Assembly (NCBI GenBank): GCA_029945445.1
Contig: JAQSCO010000015.1
Span: forward strand, 144,066-208,065
DNA length: 64,000 nt
Reading direction: 5' to 3'
Source of the DNA: Lacunisphaera sp.
GTDB taxonomy: Bacteria; Verrucomicrobiota; Verrucomicrobiia; Opitutales; Opitutaceae
In this document: piece by piece, positions 45,363-55,892 of the stretch
Numbering within the stretch: position 1 is the stretch's first letter
Layout: each line of letters opens with the position of its first letter
Notes under the pieces: model-generated
Seen by the model: only the letters and a program-made list of their open reading frames with translations
What the model was told of the DNA's origin: nothing
Database searches by the model: none
Program-made: the position numbers and the translations under genes

Positions 45363-46616
45363 TCAATTCAGCCGGATGCGGTCGTTGGCGTCCCACTGGG
45401 ACATGTCGGAGAGGATGACGCGGTCGCCGGGCGAGAGGCCCTGGACGATCTCGATGGTGTTGACGGAGCTGCGGCCGAGCTGGACCTGGGTGCGGACGGC
45501 CTCGTTGCCCTCGGCGGCGAGCTTGAAGATGCCGACGGTGCTCTTCTCCTGGCCGAAGGCAGGGCGGCCGACGTAGATGACATCGTTCAGGCGCTCGAGC
45601 TCGATGGTGCCGTCGACCGAGAGATCGGGGCGGGCGCCGCGCGGGAGCTCGTTCACGATCGTAACGTCGACGAGGACGGTGCCGTTCTGCACGGCGGGGT
45701 CGATGCGGGCGACGCGGCCCTCGACGATGCCGTTGCGGGTGTCGATCTGGGAAATCTGGCCGATGGCGATGTCCTTGGCCTGGGTTTCCGCGATGCGGAT
45801 CTCCGCCTTGAGCTTGGACGGATCGGCGACGCGGGCGAGGTTGCTGCCCGGCTGGACCTGGGCGCCGACCTCGACGGGGAGGGCGGAGAGCACGCCGTTC
45901 ATGCTCGAGCGGACCTTGAGCGCCTCGAGTTCGTCCAGGCGGAGCTTGGCGAGCGAGCGCAGGCGCTCGACCTCGGCCTCCTGCACGGCGAGCTGGGGCT
46001 TGATGGATTCCTGGGAAAAGGCGTAGCGTTTCTGCTCGATCGCGTTGCTGGTGGCGCCATCGGACGCGGTGGCTTGGGCGAGCTTGAGCTCCAGCTCGGA
46101 CACGAGGCCGTCGCGGAAGAGCTGCTCCTTCACGTCCGACTGGAGCTTGGTGGTTTCGAAATTTGACTTGGCGCGGGCGGCGGCGGCCTCGGCGGCCAGC
46201 AGCTGGCTCTCGAGCTGCACGCGCAGGTTCGCCAACTGGGCCTCGGCGGCGCGAAGCTGGGACTGGGCGTTGTCGGCGGCGGACATGACGTCGGGGTTGG
46301 CGAGTTCGAGGATGAGCGTGCCCGGCTGGACCAGCGCGCCCGGGCGGATGATGATCTTGTCGACCCGGCCCTGCGTGCGCGCGGCGATCCAGCGGATTTC
46401 CTCCGGCACGAGCGTGCCGAGGCCGCGCACCTGGCGGACCATCGGGCCGCGCTTCACGGTGTCGATCCACACGAGGTTGCGCTCCACGGTCGGCGCCGCG
46501 GGCTTGAGGCGCGACAGGCCGACGGTGATGCCGATGAGCACGACCGCGGCGATGATGCCGTAAATGATGCGCTTCTGGCGCTTTTCCTTGGCTACGTTGG
46601 GGCGGGCAATGTCCAT
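45363..46616 (-). CDS. MacA/HlyD-type periplasmic adaptor protein
   Basis: The 417-residue protein has one N-terminal membrane helix (IIYGIIAAVVLIGITVGL). A lipoyl/barrel-sandwich hybrid half follows (GRVDKIIIRPGALVQPGTLI), then a long coiled-coil hairpin (about residues 115-235), the second lipoyl half (NGVLSALPVEVGAQVQPGS) and beta-barrel and membrane-proximal domains. It would bridge the inner-membrane pump and the TolC-type channel. It heads the adaptor-ATPase-ADOP-ADOP unit. The ATG at 46616 is supported by a predicted sigma-54 transcription start near 46633. Confidence 0.9.
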   Translation of the reverse strand: MDIARPNVAKEKRQKRIIYGIIAAVVLIGITVGLSRLKPAAPTVERNLVWIDTVKRGPMVRQVRGLGTLVPEEIRWIAARTQGRVDKIIIRPGALVQPGTLILELANPDVMSAADNAQSQLRAAEAQLANLRVQLESQLLAAEAAAARAKSNFETTKLQSDVKEQLFRDGLVSELELKLAQATASDGATSNAIEQKRYAFSQESIKPQLAVQEAEVERLRSLAKLRLDELEALKVRSSMNGVLSALPVEVGAQVQPGSNLARVADPSKLKAEIRIAETQAKDIAIGQISQIDTRNGIVEGRVARIDPAVQNGTVLVDVTIVNELPRGARPDLSVDGTIELERLNDVIYVGRPAFGQEKSTVGIFKLAAEGNEAVRTQVQLGRSSVNTIEIVQGLSPGDRVILSDMSQWDANDRIRLN

Positions 46617-46642
46617 GCGGTGGTTAGTTGTGCGCGGATATT

Positions 46643-46658
46643 TGCAACGTTCATGCCA
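46643..46658 (-). promoter_or_regulatory. Sigma-54 promoter of the adaptor-ATPase-ADOP-ADOP operon
   Basis: The minus strand reads TGGCATGAACGTTGCA followed by AAT. GG and GC are ten bases apart. The leader is predicted at about 17 nt and contains ACAACT, as in two other leaders of the regulon. Confidence 0.9.
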
Positions 46659-46665
46659 ACGGCAT

Positions 46666-46700
46666 AGTTAGCTGTAAGCTGTTAGCGCTAAGAGGTAAGC
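46666..46700. repeat. Heptamer run between enhancer palindrome and sigma-54 promoter
   Basis: Five in-phase heptamers: AGTTAGC, TGTAAGC, TGTTAGC, GCTAAGA, GGTAAGC. No clear opposing arm is seen. The run occupies DNA that would loop between the activator site and the promoter. Confidence 0.65.
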
Positions 46701-46755
46701 CGATCTAGCAGGCTTCGCAGGAATATCGTTTCAGAGCGAAGCTGGGATAGGCACG

Positions 46756-46769
46756 TCCCGAAAGTGGGA
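46756..46769. promoter_or_regulatory. Upstream activator palindrome TCCC-N6-GGGA, adaptor operon
   Basis: TCCCGAAAGTGGGA, within CGTCCC...GGGATG, is centred 118 bp upstream of the -12 GC. It shares the spacer GAAAGT with the tolC site. Confidence 0.78.
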
Positions 46770-46892
46770 TGACGGGCTAAGCGACATTTCTCCGGCTGGC
46801 TCCGGCCTGGAGTTTTTTCTTTAATCCGTTTCCGGGCGGCGCAATAAAATCCACCCACCTTTGCGAGTCTCGGAATTACGATTCAAACTGAC

Positions 46893-48908
46893 ATGCTGAC
46901 CATGCCCAAGATGAGACTTGGGCAGCTGCTGTTGCTGGCGTGGTTGGGTGGAGTGCTCCTGTTGTGGCAATATCTGGCGAGTGGGGGGCTTTCGTTTTCG
47001 GAATCTGCCTTCACAGTTTCGATTCCGTTGGGCGGCTATTTTCTCGGGGACCTGTTCCTAAAATTCGCGCTGCAGGATAATGAGCGGCTCGACAATCTGC
47101 CGGCCCGGCTGGCCTGCGGGATCATCCTCGCCGATGTCCTGTTGTATGTTTCGGTCCTCGCGCTGCCGTTCGGCCCGGCGCTCGACTGGGGTCTCATTTT
47201 TGTCGCGGCCCTGATCGGCTGGGTTCTGGCCCGGCGGAGTTCCAGTGGGAGTTCGTCGCCGGCGGGCATTGGGCCCGAGGCGATTTTTTTGTTTCTGGCC
47301 CCGGTTGCAGTCACCTTTTGGTGCCGCGAATTGCTTTCGCCCGTGCAGCCGGACGGCCCGGTCGTGGTTATCCGGGCTTGGCAGGACATTTATTCTCACG
47401 TCTGCCTGATCGCCGATTTCGCGGCCTCGCGGGGCATGGGCACGATTTCCGACCTGCATGGGGCGGGGATTCCATCCCTGCCATATCATCAGGCGGCCTA
47501 TATGCTGTCGGCCGCGCTGGTCGATGGCGCGGGAGTTTCCGCCTTGGCGGCCTATGCCGGCCTGATGGTGCCGCTGGGGCTGCTGGTCGCGGCGTGCGCC
47601 GGCTACGCGCTGGCGGCCGCGGTGTTTGGCCGTTGGCCGGCGCTGGCGGGAGGCCTCGCGCTGCTGCTGCTGCCGGATGCCGTGCAACAAGGCGCGGGCA
47701 ATCCCTTCCTCGGTTACCAATGGATGCAGCAATCGGCGCCGGCCTGCGGTTATGGCCTGGCTTGTGCCGCCCTGGTGTTTGCGCTGCTCCACGAAGCGTG
47801 TCGCGCCGGTCGCTACCGCCTGGTCGCCTTCGGCTGGCTCTTCGTGGCCTTTACGCTGCTGCACAAGGCCCAGTTTTTTTTCGCCATCGCCTACCTGGCC
47901 CTGATTTTCCCTTCGTTGTTCCTGGCCGGCTTGTCCACGAGGCACCGGATACTTTCTCTGCTGCTGCTGACGGGAATTTACGGGGTGGTGATCGCCGCCT
48001 CCCAGACCATTCCCAGTGTGCCGGTGATCCGCCTGGATGGATCCGGCTTGATGAGCTATTCGCGCCTGATCCTGAACAACCAGGCCGACGGTTTTCTGCA
48101 GCAGATCTTCACGGCCCTGTTCGCCAATGCCGCCGGGAACTGGCCTTACCGGGCCGCGGCTTTCGTCCTGCTCTTGACCATCGTCACGTTCGGCGCGCAT
48201 GCCCTCGTCTACCTGGTGCAGGTGCGGCAACTGCGGCGCACGGATGATCGCCGGGTGTGGCTGTTTCCGCTCCTGGTCGCGGCGTTCTATCTGGCGATGG
48301 CGGCCGGCCTGGCCCTTGACGACCGGCAACTCGGGACGAGCGTGGAACTGCTCCACCGGCCCTTCCTTTGGGCCTATTTTGTCATGGTCCTGTGGGTTGG
48401 GGCGGTCACCTACCGGCGGTTTTTCCGTGATGCGCCGCCGGCGACCATGGGCGCCACACTGGCTCTCGCGTCCGTCGCGCTGGCCTTGCTGCTCGTGCCG
48501 GCCACGTTCGGGACGGGCATCCAGACCATGAAGCATTGGGGATTCGGCCACCAGCGGCTCCCGGCCGGACAGATCGCGGCGGCCAATTTCATCCGGGCGA
48601 ACAGTGCCCGCGGCGACCTCGTGCAGGAGGGGCGCACCGGCATCTGCGTCATCCTGTCTGCGCTGTGCGAGCGCCGGGCGTTCGCGATCACCACGAGCGG
48701 GGCGCGCGAACCCGCCGAGCTGGGGGTGCGGCTGAAGGCGTTGGAGGAACTGAACGGCCTGCGCGACGCCCGGCTGGTCGAGGCGTTCATGCAGCAACAC
48801 TCGATCCGCTGGTATGTGATCAATCCCGGCGACCAAGTTCCCTGGGCGGACACCCTCGGCCGGCCGCCGGTCTTTGAGAGCGACGGCTATCGCGTATTTC
48901 GCTTTTGA
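46893..48908 (+). CDS. Large multi-pass membrane protein, GT-C-like, function unknown
   Basis: The 671-residue protein has about twelve to fourteen hydrophobic segments and a soluble C-terminal tail of about 130 residues (IAAANFIRANSARGDLV to the end). A periplasmic-looking loop GIPSLPYHQAAYMLSAAL and the overall layout resemble GT-C-type glycosyltransferases or related polymer-processing membrane proteins, but I see no decisive motif. Starts at 46893, 46902 and 46911 are possible. It runs opposite to the surrounding efflux genes and splits the adaptor unit from the regulator unit. Confidence 0.7.
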   Translation: MLTMPKMRLGQLLLLAWLGGVLLLWQYLASGGLSFSESAFTVSIPLGGYFLGDLFLKFALQDNERLDNLPARLACGIILADVLLYVSVLALPFGPALDWGLIFVAALIGWVLARRSSSGSSSPAGIGPEAIFLFLAPVAVTFWCRELLSPVQPDGPVVVIRAWQDIYSHVCLIADFAASRGMGTISDLHGAGIPSLPYHQAAYMLSAALVDGAGVSALAAYAGLMVPLGLLVAACAGYALAAAVFGRWPALAGGLALLLLPDAVQQGAGNPFLGYQWMQQSAPACGYGLACAALVFALLHEACRAGRYRLVAFGWLFVAFTLLHKAQFFFAIAYLALIFPSLFLAGLSTRHRILSLLLLTGIYGVVIAASQTIPSVPVIRLDGSGLMSYSRLILNNQADGFLQQIFTALFANAAGNWPYRAAAFVLLLTIVTFGAHALVYLVQVRQLRRTDDRRVWLFPLLVAAFYLAMAAGLALDDRQLGTSVELLHRPFLWAYFVMVLWVGAVTYRRFFRDAPPATMGATLALASVALALLLVPATFGTGIQTMKHWGFGHQRLPAGQIAAANFIRANSARGDLVQEGRTGICVILSALCERRAFAITTSGAREPAELGVRLKALEELNGLRDARLVEAFMQQHSIRWYVINPGDQVPWADTLGRPPVFESDGYRVFRF

Positions 48909-48927
48909 ACCCGGGCCGCGGCCCGGC

Positions 48928-50277
48928 TTACAGCGGCAGTCGCAGGCAGGCTATGCAGCCGGATGTGCCTTCGCGGTTTTCCAGCGTGAGCGAGCCGCCA
49001 TGGTTCTCCGCAATCTGGCGGCAGAGCACCAGGCCGATGCCCGAGCCGGACGGCTTGGTGGTGAAAAAGGGCACGAAAAGATTCTGCGGGTTGGCGATGC
49101 CCGGGCCGTCGTCCTCGACGAAAATCTCGAGCGCGCCGGCGGAGCGACGCCAGCCGACGCGAACGCAACAAGTCGGGGCGCCGGACTGGCCGGCCTCGGG
49201 CGCAGCCTCGCCGGCGTTCTTGACGAGGTTGATGACGACCTGCTCAAGCTGCGCGGCGTCGACCTGGGCGGTCAGCTCGGGACCCTCGACGAGTTGGACC
49301 GCGGTGCGGGTCTCGAGCGAGACGATGCGGCGGAGGAGCGGGCCGATCTCGCACGCCTGCTTGTTCGGCGCGGGCAGCTTCGCGAGCCGCGCGTAGGATT
49401 GCATGAACTTGTTCAGGCCCTCGGCGCGCGTCTCGATGATCTCGAGGCCGCCCATCATGTCCTTCTCCCAGTCCTCCGCGCGCGCGGGGCGCCGCAGCAT
49501 GGTGGTGAGGCTGCCGGCGATGGACTTGATCGGCGCGAGCGAGTTGTTGAGCTCGTGGCCGATGACGCGCACGAGGCGCTGCCAGGCCTTCAGTTCCTCC
49601 TCACGCAACGGCTGGCTGAGGTCGGCGATGACGACCAGCTTGTGCGGCAGGCCCCCCTCGCGAAAGCTCGTGCGGCGCATGCCCCAGCGCCCCGTGCCGC
49701 CGGGGAAGGTGCGGGTCAGGACGCGCGTGGCGTCCCCGGCGAGGCAGTCGGCCAGGTCGAGCTCCTTGGCCTGCCGGCCGAGGATGCGCTCGGCGGGCTG
49801 GGCGATGAGCTCCTGCGCGGAGCGGTTCACGAGGCGAAGCGTCTCGTTGGCGTCGAAGGCGAAGATGGCGACGTCGATTTCCTCCATGACGGTGCGCAGC
49901 AGCGCGGTGGCCTCGAGCGCGCCGAGGCGCTGCTCCTGCAGGACGCCGGAGAGCATGTTGATCTCGGACATCACGTCGCCGAGCGGCTCGTCGCGGTTGG
50001 CGCCGCGGGCGCGCACGGAGAAATCGCCCTCGCGCAGCGCGGTGAGCAGGTTGGCCATCGTCTGGAGGGGCCGGACCACGCGTTCGCGCAACGCGAGCGC
50101 AAAGCCGAGCCAGAACAGGACCATGATGAGGCCGAAGGTCCACTGCTGCTTCGGTTGGTAGTCGCCGACCCACAGCAGCGTGAGCGCCGTGATCATCGCC
50201 GGCAGGCCGGCGAGAAGCGCATAGTAGAAAATGCGCTGCTCGTGCGGGATCCGGCTGCGTTTGGGTGAGGAAGCCAT
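48928..50277 (-). CDS. NtrY-like sensor histidine kinase with minimal extracytoplasmic loop
   Basis: The 449-residue protein has two membrane helices (about residues 17-37 and 47-64) joined by only about nine residues (GDYQPKQQW). A HAMP-like linker, a PAS domain (about 125-220), a dimerisation domain with VIGHELNNSLAPI (His241) and an HATPase domain with DDGPGI and GSGIGLVL follow. It lacks any periplasmic sensor domain. It lies 19 bp downstream of the NtrC-type regulator gene and is almost certainly its partner. The whole unit has its own sigma-54 promoter at 52073-52088. Confidence 0.92.
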   Translation of the reverse strand: MASSPKRSRIPHEQRIFYYALLAGLPAMITALTLLWVGDYQPKQQWTFGLIMVLFWLGFALALRERVVRPLQTMANLLTALREGDFSVRARGANRDEPLGDVMSEINMLSGVLQEQRLGALEATALLRTVMEEIDVAIFAFDANETLRLVNRSAQELIAQPAERILGRQAKELDLADCLAGDATRVLTRTFPGGTGRWGMRRTSFREGGLPHKLVVIADLSQPLREEELKAWQRLVRVIGHELNNSLAPIKSIAGSLTTMLRRPARAEDWEKDMMGGLEIIETRAEGLNKFMQSYARLAKLPAPNKQACEIGPLLRRIVSLETRTAVQLVEGPELTAQVDAAQLEQVVINLVKNAGEAAPEAGQSGAPTCCVRVGWRRSAGALEIFVEDDGPGIANPQNLFVPFFTTKPSGSGIGLVLCRQIAENHGGSLTLENREGTSGCIACLRLPL

Positions 50278-50296
50278 GGAGCGGCAAGCCCAGAGC

Positions 50297-51664
<1,368 letters not shown>

Positions 51665-51762
51665 CTGGGGGAGTGACGAGGGGGTGAGGAAAAGAGTCAA
51701 GAGCGCGAAGCACCCCGCGCTCCGGGCGGGCCAACGCTGATTCACCGCGTCGGCGCGGCGAC

Positions 51763-52044
51763 TCAGGCGGCGAGGCGGTCCTTGCGGGAAGCGCGGGTGA
51801 CGCAGGGCGCGGCGCCGGACGACGTCAGCTTCGGCCGCAGGAGGGGAGCCGGCACATGCAGCGGCAGGTAGCGGCGGGAGTAATCGTAGGTCGCAAAGCC
51901 GAGGATGGCAAGCGAGGCGCCGGCGCCGAGGATGACATCGCCGGGCAGGCGCGCGACGAAGGCGGAGTTGGCGAGGGCGAAGGCAGCCACTCCGGCGGTG
52001 ACGGCGGCGAAAACGATGGAAAGCAGTTTGTTGAAGTTTTTCAT
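51763..52044 (-). CDS. Small two-span membrane protein heading the regulator operon
   Basis: The 93-residue protein starts MKNFNKLLSIVFAAVTAGVA and has two predicted membrane helices (about residues 7-27 and 33-52) and a basic, Pro-rich cytoplasmic-looking tail ending RASRKDRLAA. No named family is recognised. Its ATG is about 19 nt from a predicted sigma-54 transcription start. The regulator and kinase genes follow on the same strand (98 bp to the regulator). It may modulate the kinase in the membrane. Confidence 0.75.
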   Translation of the reverse strand: MKNFNKLLSIVFAAVTAGVAAFALANSAFVARLPGDVILGAGASLAILGFATYDYSRRYLPLHVPAPLLRPKLTSSGAAPCVTRASRKDRLAA

Positions 52045-52072
52045 GGGAGAGTTGTGTTGCTGCGTCCCTCTT

Positions 52073-52088
52073 TGCTAGCGCCGTGCCA
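52073..52088 (-). promoter_or_regulatory. Sigma-54 promoter of the membrane protein-regulator-kinase operon
   Basis: The minus strand reads TGGCACGGCGCTAGCA. The -24 element is perfect and the -12 element is TAGCA instead of TTGCA, with correct GG-N10-GC spacing. It implies positive autoregulation of the two-component system. Confidence 0.82.
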
Positions 52089-52199
52089 AATTTCATCGCG
52101 TCCGGCTAACTGCAACGCGGGCAGGCAGATAAGGCAGGTGGCGCCAAATCCCCACGTCCTTCGGCCAACCCCGATTCAGCCGGCAACGGGAGCGATGAT

Positions 52200-52213
52200 T
52201 CCCACGAATGGGA
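52200..52213. promoter_or_regulatory. Upstream activator palindrome TCCC-N6-GGGA, regulator operon
   Basis: TCCCACGAATGGGA extends to ATTCCC...GGGAAAAT. Its centre is 132 bp from the -12 GC, compared with 116-118 bp at the other four units. Confidence 0.75.
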
Positions 52214-52222
52214 AAATTCCGG

Positions 52223-52276
52223 TGTAGGGGCGGAGCTTGTCGCCGCCCGCGGGCGTCCACAAGGGACGCCCCTACA
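52223..52276. repeat. TGTAGGGGCG-type inverted repeat at the 3' end of the MacB-type operon
   Basis: Arm 52223-52248 begins TGTAGGGGCGGAGCTTGTCG. Arm 52251-52276 ends GGGACGCCCCTACA, and its reverse complement begins TGTAGGGGCGTCCCTTGTGG. Only two bases separate the arms. It lies 12 bp beyond the MacB-type permease stop and may act as that operon's terminator. It is related to the element at 17656-17734. Confidence 0.8.
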
Positions 52277-52288
52277 AATGACACGCGC

Positions 52289-53497
52289 CTACTCGTAGCG
52301 GAGCGCCTCGATCGGGTCGAGTTGGGCGGCCTTGCGCGCCGGATAAAATCCGAAGAACACGCCAATGGCCGCGCTGAACGCGACGGCCCCGACGATGGCG
52401 GAAGTTGAGACGAGCACGGGCCAGCCGTTCAGTCGCGAGATCAGTTGCGACGAGCCGACGCCGAGCAGCACGCCAAGCGCGCCGCCCATGGAACTCAGGA
52501 TGATGGCCTCGATCAGGAACTGGGTGAGGACATCGCGGCCGTGCGCGCCGACCGCGAGCCGGATGCCGATCTCGCGCGTGCGCTCGGTGACGGACACGAG
52601 CATGATGTTCATGATGCCGATGCCGCCGACGATGAGCGAGACGCCGGCGATGGCGCCGAGCAGCACGGTCATGGTCTTGGTCGTGGCCGTGGCGGCCTCG
52701 GCGAGTTCCTGCTGGTTGCGGACGGTGAAGTCGGGCTCGCGGCCGCTGCGGCGCTGCTGGAGCAGGTCGGTGACGTCCTGCTGGATGCGGGCCATGATCT
52801 CGGGCGACTGGGCCTGGATGAGGATCGAGTTGAGGTTGGGCCGCCGGGCGATGCGTTTCAGGTGGCTGGTGTAGGGGATGACGACGACGTCATCCTGGTC
52901 CTGCCCGAAAAAATTAAAGCCCTTGTTCGAGAGCACGCCCAGCACGCGGAACGGGATGTTGCGGATGCGCAGATTCTGGCCGACGGGATCGCTGTCCGGG
53001 AAAAGCTGGGTCGCCACGGTCTTGCCGATGACGCAGACCTTAGTGGCGCTGCGGACATCCGCCTCGCTGAACATCTCGCCCTCGGCGATGGGCCAGAGAC
53101 GGATGTCGAGGTAGGCGGTGTCCTCGCCGCGGATCGAGGAATTCCAGTTCAGGCCGTTGGCGAGGATCTGGGAGCGGTCGCTCATCTCGGGGCTGAGGGC
53201 GACGATGCCGGAGATTTCCTGGCGGATGGCGAGGGCGTCCTCGACGGTCAGGCTGCTGGCGGAGCCCCAGCCGCCGCGCATGCCGCCGGAGTTGTTGCTG
53301 CCGGGAAAGACGGAGATAATGTTCTGGCCGAGGCTGGCGATCGACGCCTCAACCTGGGACTTGGCGCCGTTGCCGATGCTCACCATGGCGATGACCGCGG
53401 CCACGCCGATGATGATGCCGAGGGCGGTGAGCACGGAGCGCATGGCGCTGCGGCGCAGCGCGCGGAGGGCGACCTTGATGATGTTCAGGAAGCGCAT
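52289..53497 (-). CDS. MacB-type ABC permease (FtsX family, standard size)
   Basis: The 402-residue protein has the classic MacB permease half: N-terminal helix (LTALGIIIGVAAVIAMVSIG), periplasmic core domain (about residues 45-270), and three C-terminal helices with GGIGIMNIMLVSVTERTREI and LDPIEALRYE at the end. Unlike the ADOP proteins it has one FtsX unit and its ATPase is encoded separately 4 bp upstream (53502). It forms a MacA-ATPase-permease operon with the two genes upstream. Confidence 0.93.
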   Translation of the reverse strand: MRFLNIIKVALRALRRSAMRSVLTALGIIIGVAAVIAMVSIGNGAKSQVEASIASLGQNIISVFPGSNNSGGMRGGWGSASSLTVEDALAIRQEISGIVALSPEMSDRSQILANGLNWNSSIRGEDTAYLDIRLWPIAEGEMFSEADVRSATKVCVIGKTVATQLFPDSDPVGQNLRIRNIPFRVLGVLSNKGFNFFGQDQDDVVVIPYTSHLKRIARRPNLNSILIQAQSPEIMARIQQDVTDLLQQRRSGREPDFTVRNQQELAEAATATTKTMTVLLGAIAGVSLIVGGIGIMNIMLVSVTERTREIGIRLAVGAHGRDVLTQFLIEAIILSSMGGALGVLLGVGSSQLISRLNGWPVLVSTSAIVGAVAFSAAIGVFFGFYPARKAAQLDPIEALRYE

Positions 53498-53501
53498 GGG
53501 G

Positions 53502-54263
<762 letters not shown>

Positions 54264-54270
54264 GCGGAAC

Positions 54271-55743
54271 TCAGAACCGACGGCCACCGCCGAAGGGATT
54301 GCTGGCTGGCTGGCTGGCGGGAGAAGCACCGGTGACCGTCACCAGCCCGGTGATGATGGTTTCGCCCTCGGTGAGGCCGTCAACGACCTCCGAGGCGGAG
54401 CCGTCGGTGATGCCGATTTTGACCGCCACAGGCTCCGGGGTGGAGTCCTTCTTGCCGCCGGGCAGGCGGTAGAGAGTGCGGGTGGTGACGACGGATTCAC
54501 CCGGGGCGGCCGCGGCGGGGAGCAGGCCGCGTTCGGTGAGGAGCTTGCGGAACTGCTCGCGCTGCTCCGGGGTGGCGTCGCGGAAACTGGTGAGGCCGAC
54601 CTCGGCCATGATGGCGCGCATCTGCTCGCGTTGTTCCGGCGTGGCGTCGGCCCCGGGGAAACCGCCGCGCCGGCCGCCGGCGTCGCCGCCCGCGCGCCGG
54701 TTGCCGCCGTCGCCGCCGGCATTGCCCGCCGGGCGGGCGGACGGGGCAGGAGCGGCGGAAGGGGTGGCCGGGGCCGGTCCGGCCGCGGCGGCCTTGACGC
54801 CGGAGTTCTCCGGCAGGCGGACGCGCAGGGCCGAATTGGGAATGCGCAGGGTGTTCTCACGGCTGGCGACGATGATGGAGACATTGGCGGTCATGCCCGG
54901 GCGCAGCTTGAGGTCCTTGTTGTCCACGTTGATGATCGTCTCGTAGGTGACGACGTTGCTGGTGGACTTGGGGGCGTTGCGCACCTGGGTGACCAGGCCG
55001 GTGAAGGCGCGGTTGGGGAAGGCGTCAACGGTGAAGGTGACCTTCTGGCCGGCCTCGACCGAGCCGACGTCGGACTCGGCGACGGCCGCGGTGATCTGCA
55101 TCTTGGCCAGGTCGTTCGCGATGGTGAACAGGGTGGGGGCGTTCAGGCTGGCGGCGACGGTCTTGCCCTCCTCGGTCTGCTTGGAGATGACGATGCCGTC
55201 GATGGGCGAGCTGATGGTGCAGCGCTCAAGGTCGACGCGGGCGTTCTCCACCGTGGCCTTGCTGGTGAGTTGCTGGGCGTCCGACTGCTGGAGCAGGGCG
55301 AGGGCCTGGTCGTAGTCCTGCTGGGAGATGAGCTGTTTATCGCGGAGTCCCCGGGACCGCTCGGTGTTGAGGCGCTGGAGCCGGTTGCCCGCCTCGGTGG
55401 AGGCAAGGTTGGCCTCGGCCTGGCGGAGTTTCTGCTGGTAGGTGGACGGGTCGATCTCGGCGAGCTTCTGGCCCTTGGTCACGGGGGTGTTGAAATCCAC
55501 GTAGAGTTTCTGGACCAGGCCCGAGATCTGGCTGCCGACGTCGACACTCAGCAGCGGGTCGAGCTGGCCGGTTGCGGTGACGACCTGCCGGATGCTGCCG
55601 CGCGCGATGGTGGTGGTGGTGTATTCCGGCGCCCGGCCGTCCTCCTTGCTGCGGGCGTAATAATAGTAGCCCGCGCCGCCCGCCACGGCGATGAGCAGCA
55701 GGGTGCCGATGATTTTGAGGGGGAACCTGCCGGGTGCTGGCAT
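54271..55743 (-). CDS. MacA-type periplasmic adaptor with a Gly/Pro-rich insertion
   Basis: The 490-residue protein has an N-terminal membrane helix (FPLKIIGTLLLIAVAGGAGYYYY), lipoyl halves, a coiled-coil hairpin (about residues 95-165) and beta-barrel domain. A low-complexity Ala/Pro/Gly-rich insertion follows (about residues 325-375), then two copies of ATPEQREQ(M/F)R spaced about 22 residues apart (54526-54660). The insertion is absent from ordinary MacA proteins, which have about 370-400 residues. It heads the MacA-ATPase-permease operon; no sigma-54 site is seen upstream. Confidence 0.9.
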   Translation of the reverse strand: MPAPGRFPLKIIGTLLLIAVAGGAGYYYYARSKEDGRAPEYTTTTIARGSIRQVVTATGQLDPLLSVDVGSQISGLVQKLYVDFNTPVTKGQKLAEIDPSTYQQKLRQAEANLASTEAGNRLQRLNTERSRGLRDKQLISQQDYDQALALLQQSDAQQLTSKATVENARVDLERCTISSPIDGIVISKQTEEGKTVAASLNAPTLFTIANDLAKMQITAAVAESDVGSVEAGQKVTFTVDAFPNRAFTGLVTQVRNAPKSTSNVVTYETIINVDNKDLKLRPGMTANVSIIVASRENTLRIPNSALRVRLPENSGVKAAAAGPAPATPSAAPAPSARPAGNAGGDGGNRRAGGDAGGRRGGFPGADATPEQREQMRAIMAEVGLTSFRDATPEQREQFRKLLTERGLLPAAAAPGESVVTTRTLYRLPGGKKDSTPEPVAVKIGITDGSASEVVDGLTEGETIITGLVTVTGASPASQPASNPFGGGRRF

Positions 55744-55851
55744 AAGGGAAATAAGTAGATGCGGAATCGGGCAGGCGCAAAGCAATACCCTTCCGGCTTC
55801 AGATTGACGGCGGCGCCCCGCCAAAGTTTCACGGACGGGGGAATTCCTGTT

Positions 55852-55866
55852 GCCTAGGGCCTAGGC
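55852..55866. promoter_or_regulatory. 15-bp palindrome GCCTAGGGCCTAGGC in a divergent promoter region
   Basis: Two CCTAGG hexamers flank a single G, forming a palindrome with one central unpaired base. It lies in the 149-bp region between the divergent macA-type and S10 peptidase genes, 26 bp before the peptidase ATG. CTAG is often rare in bacterial DNA, so two copies here stand out. It is a candidate operator. Confidence 0.45.
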
Positions 55867-55892
55867 GCATTATTCGCTCCCGGGCTTACCCC

